Of a DNA stretch of 64,000 bases, positions 8,656 to 16,520 are shown in pieces. The stretch spans positions 1-64,000 of the forward strand of contig NZ_JADPKR010000085.1 of assembly GCF_023074055.1 (NCBI RefSeq). The letters run 5' to 3'. The translations under genes and the position numbers were made by a program. The stretch's first letter is position 1. Each line of letters begins with the position of its first letter. Below the pieces are notes generated by a model. That model had not been told where the DNA came from. It ran no database searches and saw nothing but the letters and a program-made list of their open reading frames with translations. The DNA is from Bradyrhizobium sp. 141. Its GTDB lineage: Bacteria > Pseudomonadota > Alphaproteobacteria > Rhizobiales > Xanthobacteraceae.

Positions 8656-8958
8656 TCATGGCGGTGCTCGTCGAACGACGCCGCTTTGCGCCGCACGAGT
8701 CGATCGCACAGCGCTGGAAGAAATCCCGCGCGCTGCCGGCAATTGTCCAGCAGCTGAAGCGGCGTGATGAGCGAGCGACGCTGCAGCCCACGTATTGAAC
8801 AAACGCCTCAGACGGGCCGCCAGCAGCAGAACCTTCTTCCTCAGGGTCGGCCGCGTCGCGGACGGGAGAGATGCAAGCGCCTCCAGGGAGCCGCGATGTG
8901 CCATGACGGCAAACCATCCGGCGCAATAGCGGTGCAGACGATTGGACGCACGGATCAT
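8656..8958 (-). CDS. Possible hypothetical protein, about 100 aa
   Basis: In the 562-bp gap between the MFS gene and the next regulator, one minus-strand frame looks somewhat protein-like. It begins MIRASNRLHRYCAGWFAVMAHRGS and contains a basic helical block (LRKKVLLLAARLRRLFNTWAA). The tail is low-complexity Ala/Arg/Ser and may be non-coding. I do not recognise a family. It could be a decayed gene or chance. Confidence 0.25.
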   Translation of the reverse strand: MIRASNRLHRYCAGWFAVMAHRGSLEALASLPSATRPTLRKKVLLLAARLRRLFNTWAAASLAHHAASAAGQLPAARGISSSAVRSTRAAQSGVVRRAPP

Positions 8959-9113
8959 GTGGCGTCTCCGGTTGAACGATGATTGACCGGTCTCTAAACT
9001 CAACCGATCCCTCACGCTTGACGGAGTTCTTCAGGACACGTTGGTTTTTCCCTGAGTTGGAGTTGTTTCGACGACGGCCGCCATATGCGGTCAGCCTCGG
9101 TAGGAAAGTGATA

Positions 9114-10763
9114 ATGGTAGTCAAATACCGTTTTTCGGATTTCGAGGTCGATCTCAGCCAGCAAGAGCTTCGACGTGAGGGGATGCCTGTCCATATTGAA
9201 CCTCAGGTCTTCGATCTCATCGTTCATCTGGTGCGCAACCACGAGCGGGTTGTGAGCAAGGACGAGCTCATCGACATCGTGTGGAACGGCCGCATCATCT
9301 CCGAGGCGGCGTTTTCCAGCCGCATCAACGGCGCCCGACGCGTGCTCGGCGACAACGGCACCGATCAGCTCTTCATCAGGACTTTGCATCGCCGCGGCTT
9401 TCGGTTCGTCGCCCAGGTGCAGGCGATCGGCGGCTCCGACGCCGATGCGATCCGGCTTGCACCGGACCAGCGTGCGACGATCGACGTTCCGAAACAGGCA
9501 TCGCTCTCGACCGACGTGTCCCATCTCGACGACGTCGTTTCGGAATCGGTCAAGGCAGAGGCGAACTCGCGTTCATTCATCGCCGTACTGCCCTTCAGGA
9601 ACATGTCGAACGATCCGGAGAACGAGTATTTCAGCTACGGATTGACGGAAGACATCATCCGGCTGCTCGCCCGCAATCGCTGGCTTTCCGTGATCTCGCG
9701 CCACTCGACGATCGGGTTTCAGGGGCGGGTCGTCGACGCGCGCGACGTCGGTGCACAGCTCGGTGTGAGCTATGTCATGTCCGGCAGCGTTCGCAAGAGC
9801 CGCGATGTGGTGCGGATTACGGCGGAGCTCACCCGGGCCGCGGACGGGATGCAGCTTTGGTCCGACAAATACGAACTTCAGCTCGAGAACATCTTCGACA
9901 TCCAGGAGGAGATGGCCAAGCAGATCGCCGCCACCATCGAACCCGAATTGTCGAAGGTCGAGCAGCAGCTCGCCGCGCGAAAGGCGCCCGAAAGCCTCGA
10001 CGCGTGGGACTGCTACCAGCGTGGGCTATGGAATCTCTGGCGATTTACCACGCCGGGATTCGACTCGGCCGAGGATTATTTCCAGCGTGCGATCGCGGCG
10101 GATCCCGGCTTCGCGCGTGGCCATGGCGCGCTGGCCTACGTCAATATCCAGCGCGCGCTGTATGATGATCCGAAGACGCGCCCCGGGCGGCTGGAAACGG
10201 CGCTGCGCCAGTCACGTCTTGCAGTGAAGCTCGACGAGCTCGATTGCTTCTGTCATTGCGCGCTCGGGCGAGCGCTATGCCTGACGCGTCAGAACGACGA
10301 GGCGGTGGCCGCCATCGACACCTCGCTGGAGCTCAATCCGAGTTTCGCACAGGGATATTTTGCGCAAGGGTTCAACCTGCTGTGGTGCGGGCGGGAGATC
10401 GAAGCCGAAGCGCTGCTCGATCGCGCGACGATGCTCAGTCCCCGCGACAGCCATCTCTGGAGCTTTCACCACGTTCGTTCGTGGACGCATTTCTCGCTCG
10501 AGGAATATGACATTGCGGTAGAGTTCGCTCGCAGGGCGACGCGGCAACCGAACGCCACGTATCGCGCTTATGCGACGCTGGCTGCGTCCCTTGGCCATCT
10601 CGGCGACAAGACGCAGGCCCATGCGGCAACCGTCGAGCTGCTGCAACGCAAGCCGGATTACACGATCGGGACCGCGCGGCAGGAACTGTTCTTTTGCAAC
10701 GATCAAAGCTTCGTCGATCGTTTCGCCGAAGGGCTGGCTGTTGCCGGTGTCACCGGTCGCTGA
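9114..10763 (+). CDS. Winged-helix transcriptional regulator with TolB-like and TPR regions
   Basis: The 549-residue protein starts with an OmpR/PhoB-type winged helix (about 1-100; VKYRFSDFEVDLSQQELRR, then RTLHRRGFRFVA) of the CadC type. A FlgO/TolB-like segment follows at about 155-290 (AVLPFRNMSNDPENEYFSYG, GVSYVMSGSVRK), then TPR repeats at about 300-540. There is no membrane helix, unlike CadC, so it is a cytosolic one-component regulator with unknown input. I chose the ATG at 9114 because AGGAAAG precedes it and the winged helix begins there. Confidence 0.88.
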   Translation: MVVKYRFSDFEVDLSQQELRREGMPVHIEPQVFDLIVHLVRNHERVVSKDELIDIVWNGRIISEAAFSSRINGARRVLGDNGTDQLFIRTLHRRGFRFVAQVQAIGGSDADAIRLAPDQRATIDVPKQASLSTDVSHLDDVVSESVKAEANSRSFIAVLPFRNMSNDPENEYFSYGLTEDIIRLLARNRWLSVISRHSTIGFQGRVVDARDVGAQLGVSYVMSGSVRKSRDVVRITAELTRAADGMQLWSDKYELQLENIFDIQEEMAKQIAATIEPELSKVEQQLAARKAPESLDAWDCYQRGLWNLWRFTTPGFDSAEDYFQRAIAADPGFARGHGALAYVNIQRALYDDPKTRPGRLETALRQSRLAVKLDELDCFCHCALGRALCLTRQNDEAVAAIDTSLELNPSFAQGYFAQGFNLLWCGREIEAEALLDRATMLSPRDSHLWSFHHVRSWTHFSLEEYDIAVEFARRATRQPNATYRAYATLAASLGHLGDKTQAHAATVELLQRKPDYTIGTARQELFFCNDQSFVDRFAEGLAVAGVTGR

Positions 10764-12026
10764 AGGCCGCAAAACTGCGGGCGCTGGCTGGGACGCCGCG
10801 ACGTTCACCTTGACCGAGACGGGTAGCGGAAGGCGCAGCCGCCGAGCAAGTGCCGGGCGGCGCGCCGCCGGCTGCCTTTTCGGGAGCTTTCCGTAATGCG
10901 AGAGGGTTTGCATCAGCGCGGATTTGACGGCGGGCTCGATCCTCGCGCAAATGAACCAGCAGACCAGGACAAGCATGCCGAGCGCGAGCCACACGGCCGT
11001 GGTGGCGTCCAGGCCAGCTTCGACCAGCGCACGAATGATCGCAGTGCCGATGACGTTGTGGGTGAGATAGAGTGGATAGGTGATCAGCCCGAGCGTTCTC
11101 AAATAGGCTGGCGCTTCGGGAGAAGCGATGCACGCAGCGCGCCTGTTTCGGTTCGCGGCACGGGCGATGAGGAGCACCGCAGCCGCCCAGACCATGATCG
11201 GCACAAGGGCCGATTGATCCGCGATGGCGGGTATCGATGCCAAAAAGAAAGATGCGAAGACGTAGATCTCGGCGGCACCCGAGAGGCACGTGACCGCAAC
11301 GGCGACCTGCTCGAGCTCCGTCAATTGTCTGTTTGCGGAAATGAACAGCCAGATACCGAGCGCAAAGAAGCAGCCGTGGCTCAACAGGAACGCTGCGCAC
11401 GGCACCCGAAACATCAGGATGACGAGATAGGGCAGGTCGGACGGCGTCGTGCATGACGCGACCAGCAGCGCGACGGCGTTGAATATTGCGCTGTAGATGG
11501 TGAGACCAAAGGCCAGGTGCCGGAGCGTGATCTTCCTCGTGAGCATCGCGCAAAACACGAGGCCATAGAACGCTGTTTCGGCTGCCAGCGTCCAGTAGAC
11601 CTCGTCAAGCCATTGACCAGTGACGCCCTTGGGAACTATCAGCATGGCGTGGATGTAGGGCAGAATGAATTCGGAGGCCGGGCCGCTGCCGAAGAGCAAC
11701 AGAACGAGGAAGGTCGCAGTGGCGCAAACCCAGACCGCCGGATAAAGCCGGAGTACGCGACCGAGGAGAAACGCGCCCGGTGAAGACTGGCTCGCGGAAT
11801 TCGCGATGACGAAACCGGAGATGACAAAGAAGATTTCGACGCCGACCCAGCCGAACCATGTGAAGGGCGCGGCCGACGGGTACAGAACATCGGCGGCGAC
11901 GTAGCGCTCAAAGCCGGGGACGCCGATCGAAACCCAGGCCCAGGACCAGAACATCTGGTGAAAGATGGCGACGCCGAGCGCGGCTCCGAAGCGCAGCGGA
12001 TCCAGCAGGGGCAAATGGCTCTTCAC
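10275..12026 (-). CDS. Acyltransferase family 3 membrane protein with extended tail
   Basis: The first 390 residues are a typical acyltransferase_3 (OafA/NodX-like) domain: an N-terminal LDPLRFGAALGVAIFHQ block with the catalytic His, a WVGVEIFFVISGFVIANSA block, and about ten hydrophobic segments. Members O-acetylate surface polysaccharides or similar glycans. The frame stays open for about 190 more residues to a stop at 10275. The last 163 residues lie antisense to the end of the convergent regulator gene and show no recognisable domain. The tail is probably an uninformative read-through, and the ancestral stop may have been lost. The start at 12026 fits the domain. Confidence 0.75.
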   Translation of the reverse strand: MKSHLPLLDPLRFGAALGVAIFHQMFWSWAWVSIGVPGFERYVAADVLYPSAAPFTWFGWVGVEIFFVISGFVIANSASQSSPGAFLLGRVLRLYPAVWVCATATFLVLLLFGSGPASEFILPYIHAMLIVPKGVTGQWLDEVYWTLAAETAFYGLVFCAMLTRKITLRHLAFGLTIYSAIFNAVALLVASCTTPSDLPYLVILMFRVPCAAFLLSHGCFFALGIWLFISANRQLTELEQVAVAVTCLSGAAEIYVFASFFLASIPAIADQSALVPIMVWAAAVLLIARAANRNRRAACIASPEAPAYLRTLGLITYPLYLTHNVIGTAIIRALVEAGLDATTAVWLALGMLVLVCWFICARIEPAVKSALMQTLSHYGKLPKRQPAARRPALARRLRLPLPVSVKVNVAASQPAPAVLRPSATGDTGNSQPFGETIDEALIVAKEQFLPRGPDRVIRLALQQLDGCRMGLRLVAEMAKGRSQRRISAIRGVRLPRRPASELYRNVIFLEREMRPRTNVVKAPEMAVAGTEHRRAIEQRFGFDLPPAPQQVEPLRKISLCETRIELQRGVDGGHRLVVLTRQA

Positions 12027-12152
12027 GGGAATGGACCAGGTTCATGCAACGATCCCGCTGGAGATATTGAAGCCGCCCATGTCGCTCTGCGAGGTGGGTC
12101 ACACTTGGTCGGCTGCCGTCGAAATGGGCAGATATTGGGGGGTACGTAGTCC

Positions 12153-12322
12153 AGCTCTCATGCCCCGGACGCAGCGCTTCCTTGGCACGGCATCGTCCAA
12201 TGCGATGCGATGCTGCTGCAGAGCCGGAGCCCATGCCTGAGCAGCGCGCTGTGTTGCTTTCTGGGTCCCGGCTCTGCGGAGCAGCGCTAAGCGCTGCACC
12301 GCGTCCGGGACACGAGAGAGCT
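12153..12322. repeat. Long palindromic intergenic repeat, family H
   Basis: The ends are inverted copies: AGCTCTCATGCCCCGGACGC on the left and GCGTCCGGGACACGAGAG on the right, about 130 bp apart. The interior holds a second inverted pair around the stretch TCCCGGCTCTGCGGAGCAGC. It fills most of the 335-bp gap between the acyltransferase start and the next gene. It resembles dispersed palindromic units of Bradyrhizobium. Confidence 0.65.
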
Positions 12323-12361
12323 GAAGCTCGACCGCAACAGAATGCCTACGGAGAGAAAGAA

Positions 12362-12922
12362 TTAACGCGTGCGTCCTGACCGCTTGAGATCGGCGACCTT
12401 GAACCTGTTGCCGGCGGCCAGGCTGCTGCAGAACCAGTGGGCTCTGTTTCGATTCTCGCCCAGGAACACCTTCGTCTCGACGCAATCCATGTAGGATTTA
12501 TGGGTGATGGTGTCTCGGCACGTTGGCGAGAAAGGTCCGTAGTTCACATTGCCGCCCGACTCGCTGCATCCAATCCACGGCTCTTTGCCGTGTGGGAAGC
12601 TTGATGCACAGCCACCGTTGCAGCTGCTGGCGACTTTCTCCAGGCTGGCAATCCTCCCCATCACAGAACCCGGCGCATACGAAGGCGTCCGTGTCGCCGA
12701 AGACGACGTTTGAGCGGTTGACGCGGTCCGACGCGGCGCCGTTGTGTTTACTCCCCGCTCCGACACGTGCGGCCTTGCCACCTGCTTCGGCGCGTCGACC
12801 GTGATGGGGGGAAGCGTGGCGGCGGAGCCTGTTGGGATCTGAGACGCTGCGGGGGCGCAGAGCAACACGGTTGACAAGGTGGCGATAGCTGAAGGCACGA
12901 CAAGGCTTGATGAAAATCTCAT
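12362..12922 (-). CDS. Secreted hypothetical protein, Cys-containing
   Basis: The product has about 186 residues with a clear Sec signal peptide (MRFSSSLVV... ending near PAASQ). A Ser/Thr/Pro-rich linker follows, then a C-terminal region of about 95 residues with seven cysteines (SSCNGGCASSF, IGCSESGG, TCRDTI, DCVET, WFCSSL), suggesting disulfide bonds in the periplasm. I do not recognise a family. The second ATG (12922) is preceded by GGAAGG at 8 nt; the first ATG (12928) sits too close to that site. Confidence 0.7.
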   Translation of the reverse strand: MRFSSSLVVPSAIATLSTVLLCAPAASQIPTGSAATLPPITVDAPKQVARPHVSERGVNTTAPRRTASTAQTSSSATRTPSYAPGSVMGRIASLEKVASSCNGGCASSFPHGKEPWIGCSESGGNVNYGPFSPTCRDTITHKSYMDCVETKVFLGENRNRAHWFCSSLAAGNRFKVADLKRSGRTR

Positions 12923-13125
12923 GACCATGTCCTTCCAAATCCGGCACGGAAATGCCGTGCCGGTGAGTGCACGCTAACATACATCCCGAATTGGGCAACC
13001 GAGGGTTGATGAGATGACTGCGCAATCGCGCGGCATTGACTGGCAATACGAGAGTGATCTGTGCTGTCACTCACACTCAGTCGTAGCGAGCGGCTTGTCC
13101 GTCGAAGCTCGAAGAGCGAAGGCGG

Positions 13126-13198
13126 GAGCGAAGCAATCCAGTCTTTCCGCGGAACGACTCTTGGATTGCTTCGTCGCAAGAGCTCCCTGCAATGACGG
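13126..13198. repeat. Palindromic intergenic repeat, family B, copy 1
   Basis: The unit GCGAAGCAATCCAG...TTGGATTGCTTCGTCGCAAG...CAATGACGG folds on itself and matches the unit at 22278-22357. It lies between the secreted-protein gene and rpmG, in a 403-bp gap that otherwise holds only the rpmG terminator. Confidence 0.7.
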
Positions 13199-13270
13199 CG
13201 TGGAGAAAAGGCGTCGCGTCAACTTCAGTCTGGTGCCGCGGGTGCGCCGACATGAGAGGAGAGGGGCAAA

Positions 13271-13300
13271 ATAAAAACGGGGCCCGAACGGGCCCCGCAA
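13271..13300 (-). terminator. Rho-independent terminator of rpmG
   Basis: On the minus strand an 8-bp perfect stem CGGGGCCC/GGGCCCCG with a 4-nt loop (GTTC) is followed by TTTTTATTTT. It lies 26 bp past the rpmG stop. Confidence 0.9.
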
Positions 13301-13325
13301 AACTCTTCGACGCTGCGCCGATCTC

Positions 13326-13493
13326 TTACTTGATCTTGGCTTCGCGGAATTCGACGTGCTTGCGCGCGACCGGGTCGTACTTCTTCTTGACCAGCTTGTC
13401 GGTCATGGTGCGCGAATTCTTCTTGGCGACGTAGTAGAAGCCGGTGTCGGCCGAGGACACGAGCTTGACCTTGATGGTGACCGCTTTGGCCAT
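13326..13493 (-). CDS. rpmG: 50S ribosomal protein L33
   Basis: The 55-residue product begins MAKAVTIKVKLVSSADTGF and ends VEFREAKIK. It is a full-length bacterial L33 of the large ribosomal subunit. The block YYVAKKNSRTM and the basic KLVKKKYDPVARKHV stretch are diagnostic. It lacks the Cys pairs of the zinc-binding form, so it is the C-minus type. GAGG precedes the ATG, and a strong terminator follows, so it is probably monocistronic. Confidence 0.95.
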   Translation of the reverse strand: MAKAVTIKVKLVSSADTGFYYVAKKNSRTMTDKLVKKKYDPVARKHVEFREAKIK

Positions 13494-13590
13494 GTTCTGA
13501 ACCTCAGAGATGAAGGGAATCTGGAGCCGGCCAAACGGCCCGCGTTGGCCGGCAACCTAGTCAGAAACCGCCTGATGTCAAGGTTTCGAA

Positions 13591-13655
13591 GCGTTTTCGA
13601 GCGAAGTGGGCACCGGTTCGCGTCAAGAAAACGCGTCAAAAACAACAACCTAGAG
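13591..13655. repeat. Intergenic repeat, family C, copy 1
   Basis: The unit GCGTTTTCGAGCGAAGTGG...CGGTTCGCGTCAAGAAAACG...CAACCTAGAGC recurs in inverted orientation at 29082-29142. It lies in the region upstream of rpmG and past the stop of the flavin monooxygenase gene. Similar units are common in Rhizobiales. Confidence 0.75.
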
Positions 13656-13700
13656 CGCCGAAGGGGCTCTAGGCCCCAAAAACCACCCAAAACGGGCCCA

Positions 13701-15026
13701 TTAGGCCTCGAAGAACCGGTTTTTCGGCCGCGGCAGGCCCAGATTCTCCCTCAAAATGGCCCCTTCATACTCTTTGCGGAAAATCCCGCGGCGCTGCAGC
13801 TCCGGGACCACCTTGTCGACGAAATCGTCGAGGCCGGCGGGCAGGAATGGGAACATGATGTTGAAGCCGTCGGAGCCGCGCCCGACCAGCCATTCCTCCA
13901 TCTGGTCGGCAATGGTTTTGGCGGTGCCGACGAAGGACAGCCCGCCATAGCCGCCGACGCGTTGCGCGAGCTGGCGCACCGTGAGCTTGTCGCGCGCGGC
14001 GAGATCGACCATGCGCTGGCGGCCGCTCTTGCTGGCGTTGGTCTCGGGGACTTCAGGAAGTGGGCCGTCAGGATCGAAGCCTGAGGCGTCGGTGCCGAGG
14101 ATGACGGACAGCGAGGCGATGGCGCTGTCGTAATGCACGCGGCTGTCGAGCAGCGCGCGTTTTTCCTTGGCCTCATCGACGCTGTCGCCGACCACCACGA
14201 AGGCGCCGGGGAGGATCTTGAGGTGCTCGGGGTCGCGGCCGATCTTCTCCATGCGGCCCTTGATGTCGGCATAGAGTTTCTGGCTGTCGGCAAGACTGCC
14301 GCCGCCGGTGAACACAGCCTCCGCGGTTTCAGCCGCGAGCTGCTTGCCGTCTTCAGACGCGCCGGCCTGAACGATCACCGGCCAGCCCTGCACGGGGCGG
14401 GCGATGTTGAGGGGGCCGCGCACTTTCAGATATTTGCCGTTGTGGTCGAGCGTGTGCATCTTCGCGGGATCAACGAATAGCCCGCTCTCGACGTCGCGCA
14501 CGAAGGCGTCGTCGGCGAAGGAATCCCACAGGCCCGTGACGACGTCGTAGAACTCGCGGGCGCGCTTGTAGCGCTCGGCGTGCTCCATGTGATCGTCGAG
14601 GCCGAAGTTGAGTGCGGCATCCGGGTTCGAGGTGGTGACAATGTTCCAGCCCGCGCGGCCGCCGCTGAGATGGTCGAGGGAAGCGAAGCGGCGGGCGACG
14701 TGATAGGGCTCGTCGAACGTGGTCGAGCCGGTCGCGATCAGGCCGATCCGCTCGGTGACGGCCGAGAGCGCCGACAGCAGCGTGAACGGCTCGAACGAGG
14801 TCACAGTGTGGCTGCGCTTGAGCGCGTTGATCGGCATGTTGAGGACGGCGAGGTGATCGGCCATGAAGAAGGCGTCGAACTTGCCGGCCTCTAGCTTTTG
14901 GATCAGCTGCTTGATGTGCGAGAAGTTGAAATTGGCGTCGGGCCAGGCCCCGGGATAGCGCCAGGCGCCGGTGTGGATGCTGATCGGGCGCATGAACGCG
15001 CCAAGCTTGAGTTGCCGTTGTGCCAT
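13701..15026 (-). CDS. LLM class flavin-dependent oxidoreductase (NtaA/SnaA/DszA type)
   Basis: The 441-residue protein is a full-length two-component FMN monooxygenase of the NtaA/SnaA/SoxA(DszA) family, which uses FMNH2 from a partner reductase. Family features are the GAWRYPGAWPDANFNF segment near residue 21, DAFFMADHLAV near 51, and EPFTLLSALSAVTERIGL near 79, plus the GGRAGWNIVTTSNPDAALNFG segment. The substrate is unknown; relatives act on EDTA/NTA chelates, dibenzothiophene sulfone and sulfonates. No flavin reductase gene lies nearby. Confidence 0.9.
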   Translation of the reverse strand: MAQRQLKLGAFMRPISIHTGAWRYPGAWPDANFNFSHIKQLIQKLEAGKFDAFFMADHLAVLNMPINALKRSHTVTSFEPFTLLSALSAVTERIGLIATGSTTFDEPYHVARRFASLDHLSGGRAGWNIVTTSNPDAALNFGLDDHMEHAERYKRAREFYDVVTGLWDSFADDAFVRDVESGLFVDPAKMHTLDHNGKYLKVRGPLNIARPVQGWPVIVQAGASEDGKQLAAETAEAVFTGGGSLADSQKLYADIKGRMEKIGRDPEHLKILPGAFVVVGDSVDEAKEKRALLDSRVHYDSAIASLSVILGTDASGFDPDGPLPEVPETNASKSGRQRMVDLAARDKLTVRQLAQRVGGYGGLSFVGTAKTIADQMEEWLVGRGSDGFNIMFPFLPAGLDDFVDKVVPELQRRGIFRKEYEGAILRENLGLPRPKNRFFEA

Positions 15027-15140
15027 CGCCCGGTGTCCGTTCTTGGTGACGCTCGGGAAGACATAGGCATGCCGGGGAACTCCGCCATCGGCGGAGGCGG
15101 GAAGATTATTTTGTTTTTCGATGCGCGCTCAGCACAATCG

Positions 15141-15265
15141 CGTCATTCCGGGGCGCCGCGTAGCGGCGACGGAATCCATCGCGCCGCAGAGACGGTGGAT
15201 GAATGGATTTCTCAGATGCGCAATTGCGCACCGTAGTTCGCGCTACGCGCGCCCCGGAATGACGG
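15141..15265. repeat. Long palindromic intergenic repeat, family E
   Basis: The outer arms CGTCATTCCGGGGCGC and GCGCCCCGGAATGACGG are inverted copies 90 bp apart. The interior has a further inverted pair (GTAGCGGC and GCTACGCGC-like). It fills the gap between the flavin monooxygenase start and the NUDIX gene stop. Confidence 0.75.
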
Positions 15266-15294
15266 AGGTGAGAGCCGCGCCGCGAAATGCCAGC

Positions 15295-16047
15295 CTAGCT
15301 TAAAACATCCTTCTGCATCTTGCCGCCGTAGAAGTGGAAGAACGGCACCGACGCATCGTGGCGGAGCGGGCCGGTGGCAAGGCGGGTGTCGAGCTCGTTG
15401 AGGACGTTGCGCGTCATCGGATGCAGATCGGCCAGCGGCTTCGAGCCGAGCTCGACCCAGACCAGCTCGACCAGCTCGGCATCGGCGTGGATCACGCCGT
15501 CGACGCGGTGGGTGATCGCGGAGGCATCCGCGGTGAAGAAACGCGTGTCGAAGCGCTTGACGCGGCCCGGCGGTGTGATGGCGCGGGCGATCAGGAACAG
15601 GCCTGAGGGATCGGGCAGGAGACCTGCATCCGCAAATGGCTTCCAGGGACCATCGAGCTTCGTCAGCTTGCCCTCGGTCTTGCGGCCGAGACAGAGACCG
15701 GTCTCCTCGCAGGCTTCGCGGATTGCAGCGATGGCGAGAGACTTCGCGCGTGACGCCGGCGTCTTCGGGCTGCCCTTGGCAAGATTGGCCTCTAGCTCGG
15801 CCGTGATCGGCGCCGCGCAGGGCACGCGATAGTCGGCCTTGTCGACGCGGCCGCCCGGGAAGACGAACTTGCCGGGCATGAACACCACCTTGTCGTGGCG
15901 TTTGCCGACCAGCACTTTCGGAATGGCGCCGCTGCGATCGACCAGGATCAGGGTCGCCGCATCCCTCGGGCGGAAATAGGGATGATGATCGGCTTCCTTT
16001 TCCTCGTGAACCTTTGCTTTCTCCGCAACTTGCGTCGTATCCGTCAT
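15295..16047 (-). CDS. NUDIX hydrolase with split Nudix box
   Basis: The 250-residue protein has the Nudix strand MPGKFVFPGGRVD (near 57-69) and the helix REACEETGL (near 109-117). A standard Nudix box joins these within 23 residues; here about 30 extra residues separate them. That insertion is characteristic of the NUDT19/RP2p subgroup, whose members cleave CoA derivatives. Substrate assignment is therefore inference. The C-terminal part (FHFYGGKMQKDVLS) fits alphaproteobacterial homologues. It is on the same strand as DUF983, rnr and topA. Confidence 0.85.
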   Translation of the reverse strand: MTDTTQVAEKAKVHEEKEADHHPYFRPRDAATLILVDRSGAIPKVLVGKRHDKVVFMPGKFVFPGGRVDKADYRVPCAAPITAELEANLAKGSPKTPASRAKSLAIAAIREACEETGLCLGRKTEGKLTKLDGPWKPFADAGLLPDPSGLFLIARAITPPGRVKRFDTRFFTADASAITHRVDGVIHADAELVELVWVELGSKPLADLHPMTRNVLNELDTRLATGPLRHDASVPFFHFYGGKMQKDVLS

Positions 16048-16079
16048 GTCCTCACCCAGACCGTTCCTGCTTATTTTGC

Positions 16080-16520
16080 TTATACAGGCGGAATACCATC
16101 CGGAGGGTTCTCGTCAAACCCGTGCATGCGCAGAGCCCATTGCAAGCCGACCACAGCTCCCTTGACGGGCTGCAGCAGCGCGAGCGAGGCGACGAAGGTG
16201 AAGGGCAGATAGGCCGCAAAGCTGAGCCAGACCGGCGTGGTGTAATTGGTCTCGATCCATAGGATGGCGGGCACCACGATGTGGCCGACGATGACGATGA
16301 CGAGATAGGCGGGCAGATCGTCGGCGCGATGCGGCGTGAAGTCGAGGCCGCAATTGGCGCAATTATCCGCTGTCTTCAGGAAGGCGCGGAACAGATTTCC
16401 CTCGCCACAGCGCGGGCAGCGGCCGCGAAAGCCGCGCTTCATTGACGTCCAGAGATCGCGCTTCTCGACGAGACCTGTCTCGCGCGTCCAGATTTTTGGG
16501 GCCGTGCTCATCGTCACCAT
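16080..16520 (-). CDS. DUF983 domain-containing membrane protein
   Basis: The 146-residue protein has an N-terminal zinc-ribbon-like pair CPRCGEG...CANCG (residues about 35-58) and then two hydrophobic helices. This is the DUF983 layout found widely in alphaproteobacteria next to cytochrome oxidase or NUDIX genes. Function is unknown. Its start codon region overlaps the rnr stop by 7 bp, so the pair is translationally coupled. An ATG at 16511 is an alternative start. Confidence 0.88.
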   Translation of the reverse strand: MVTMSTAPKIWTRETGLVEKRDLWTSMKRGFRGRCPRCGEGNLFRAFLKTADNCANCGLDFTPHRADDLPAYLVIVIVGHIVVPAILWIETNYTTPVWLSFAAYLPFTFVASLALLQPVKGAVVGLQWALRMHGFDENPPDGIPPV

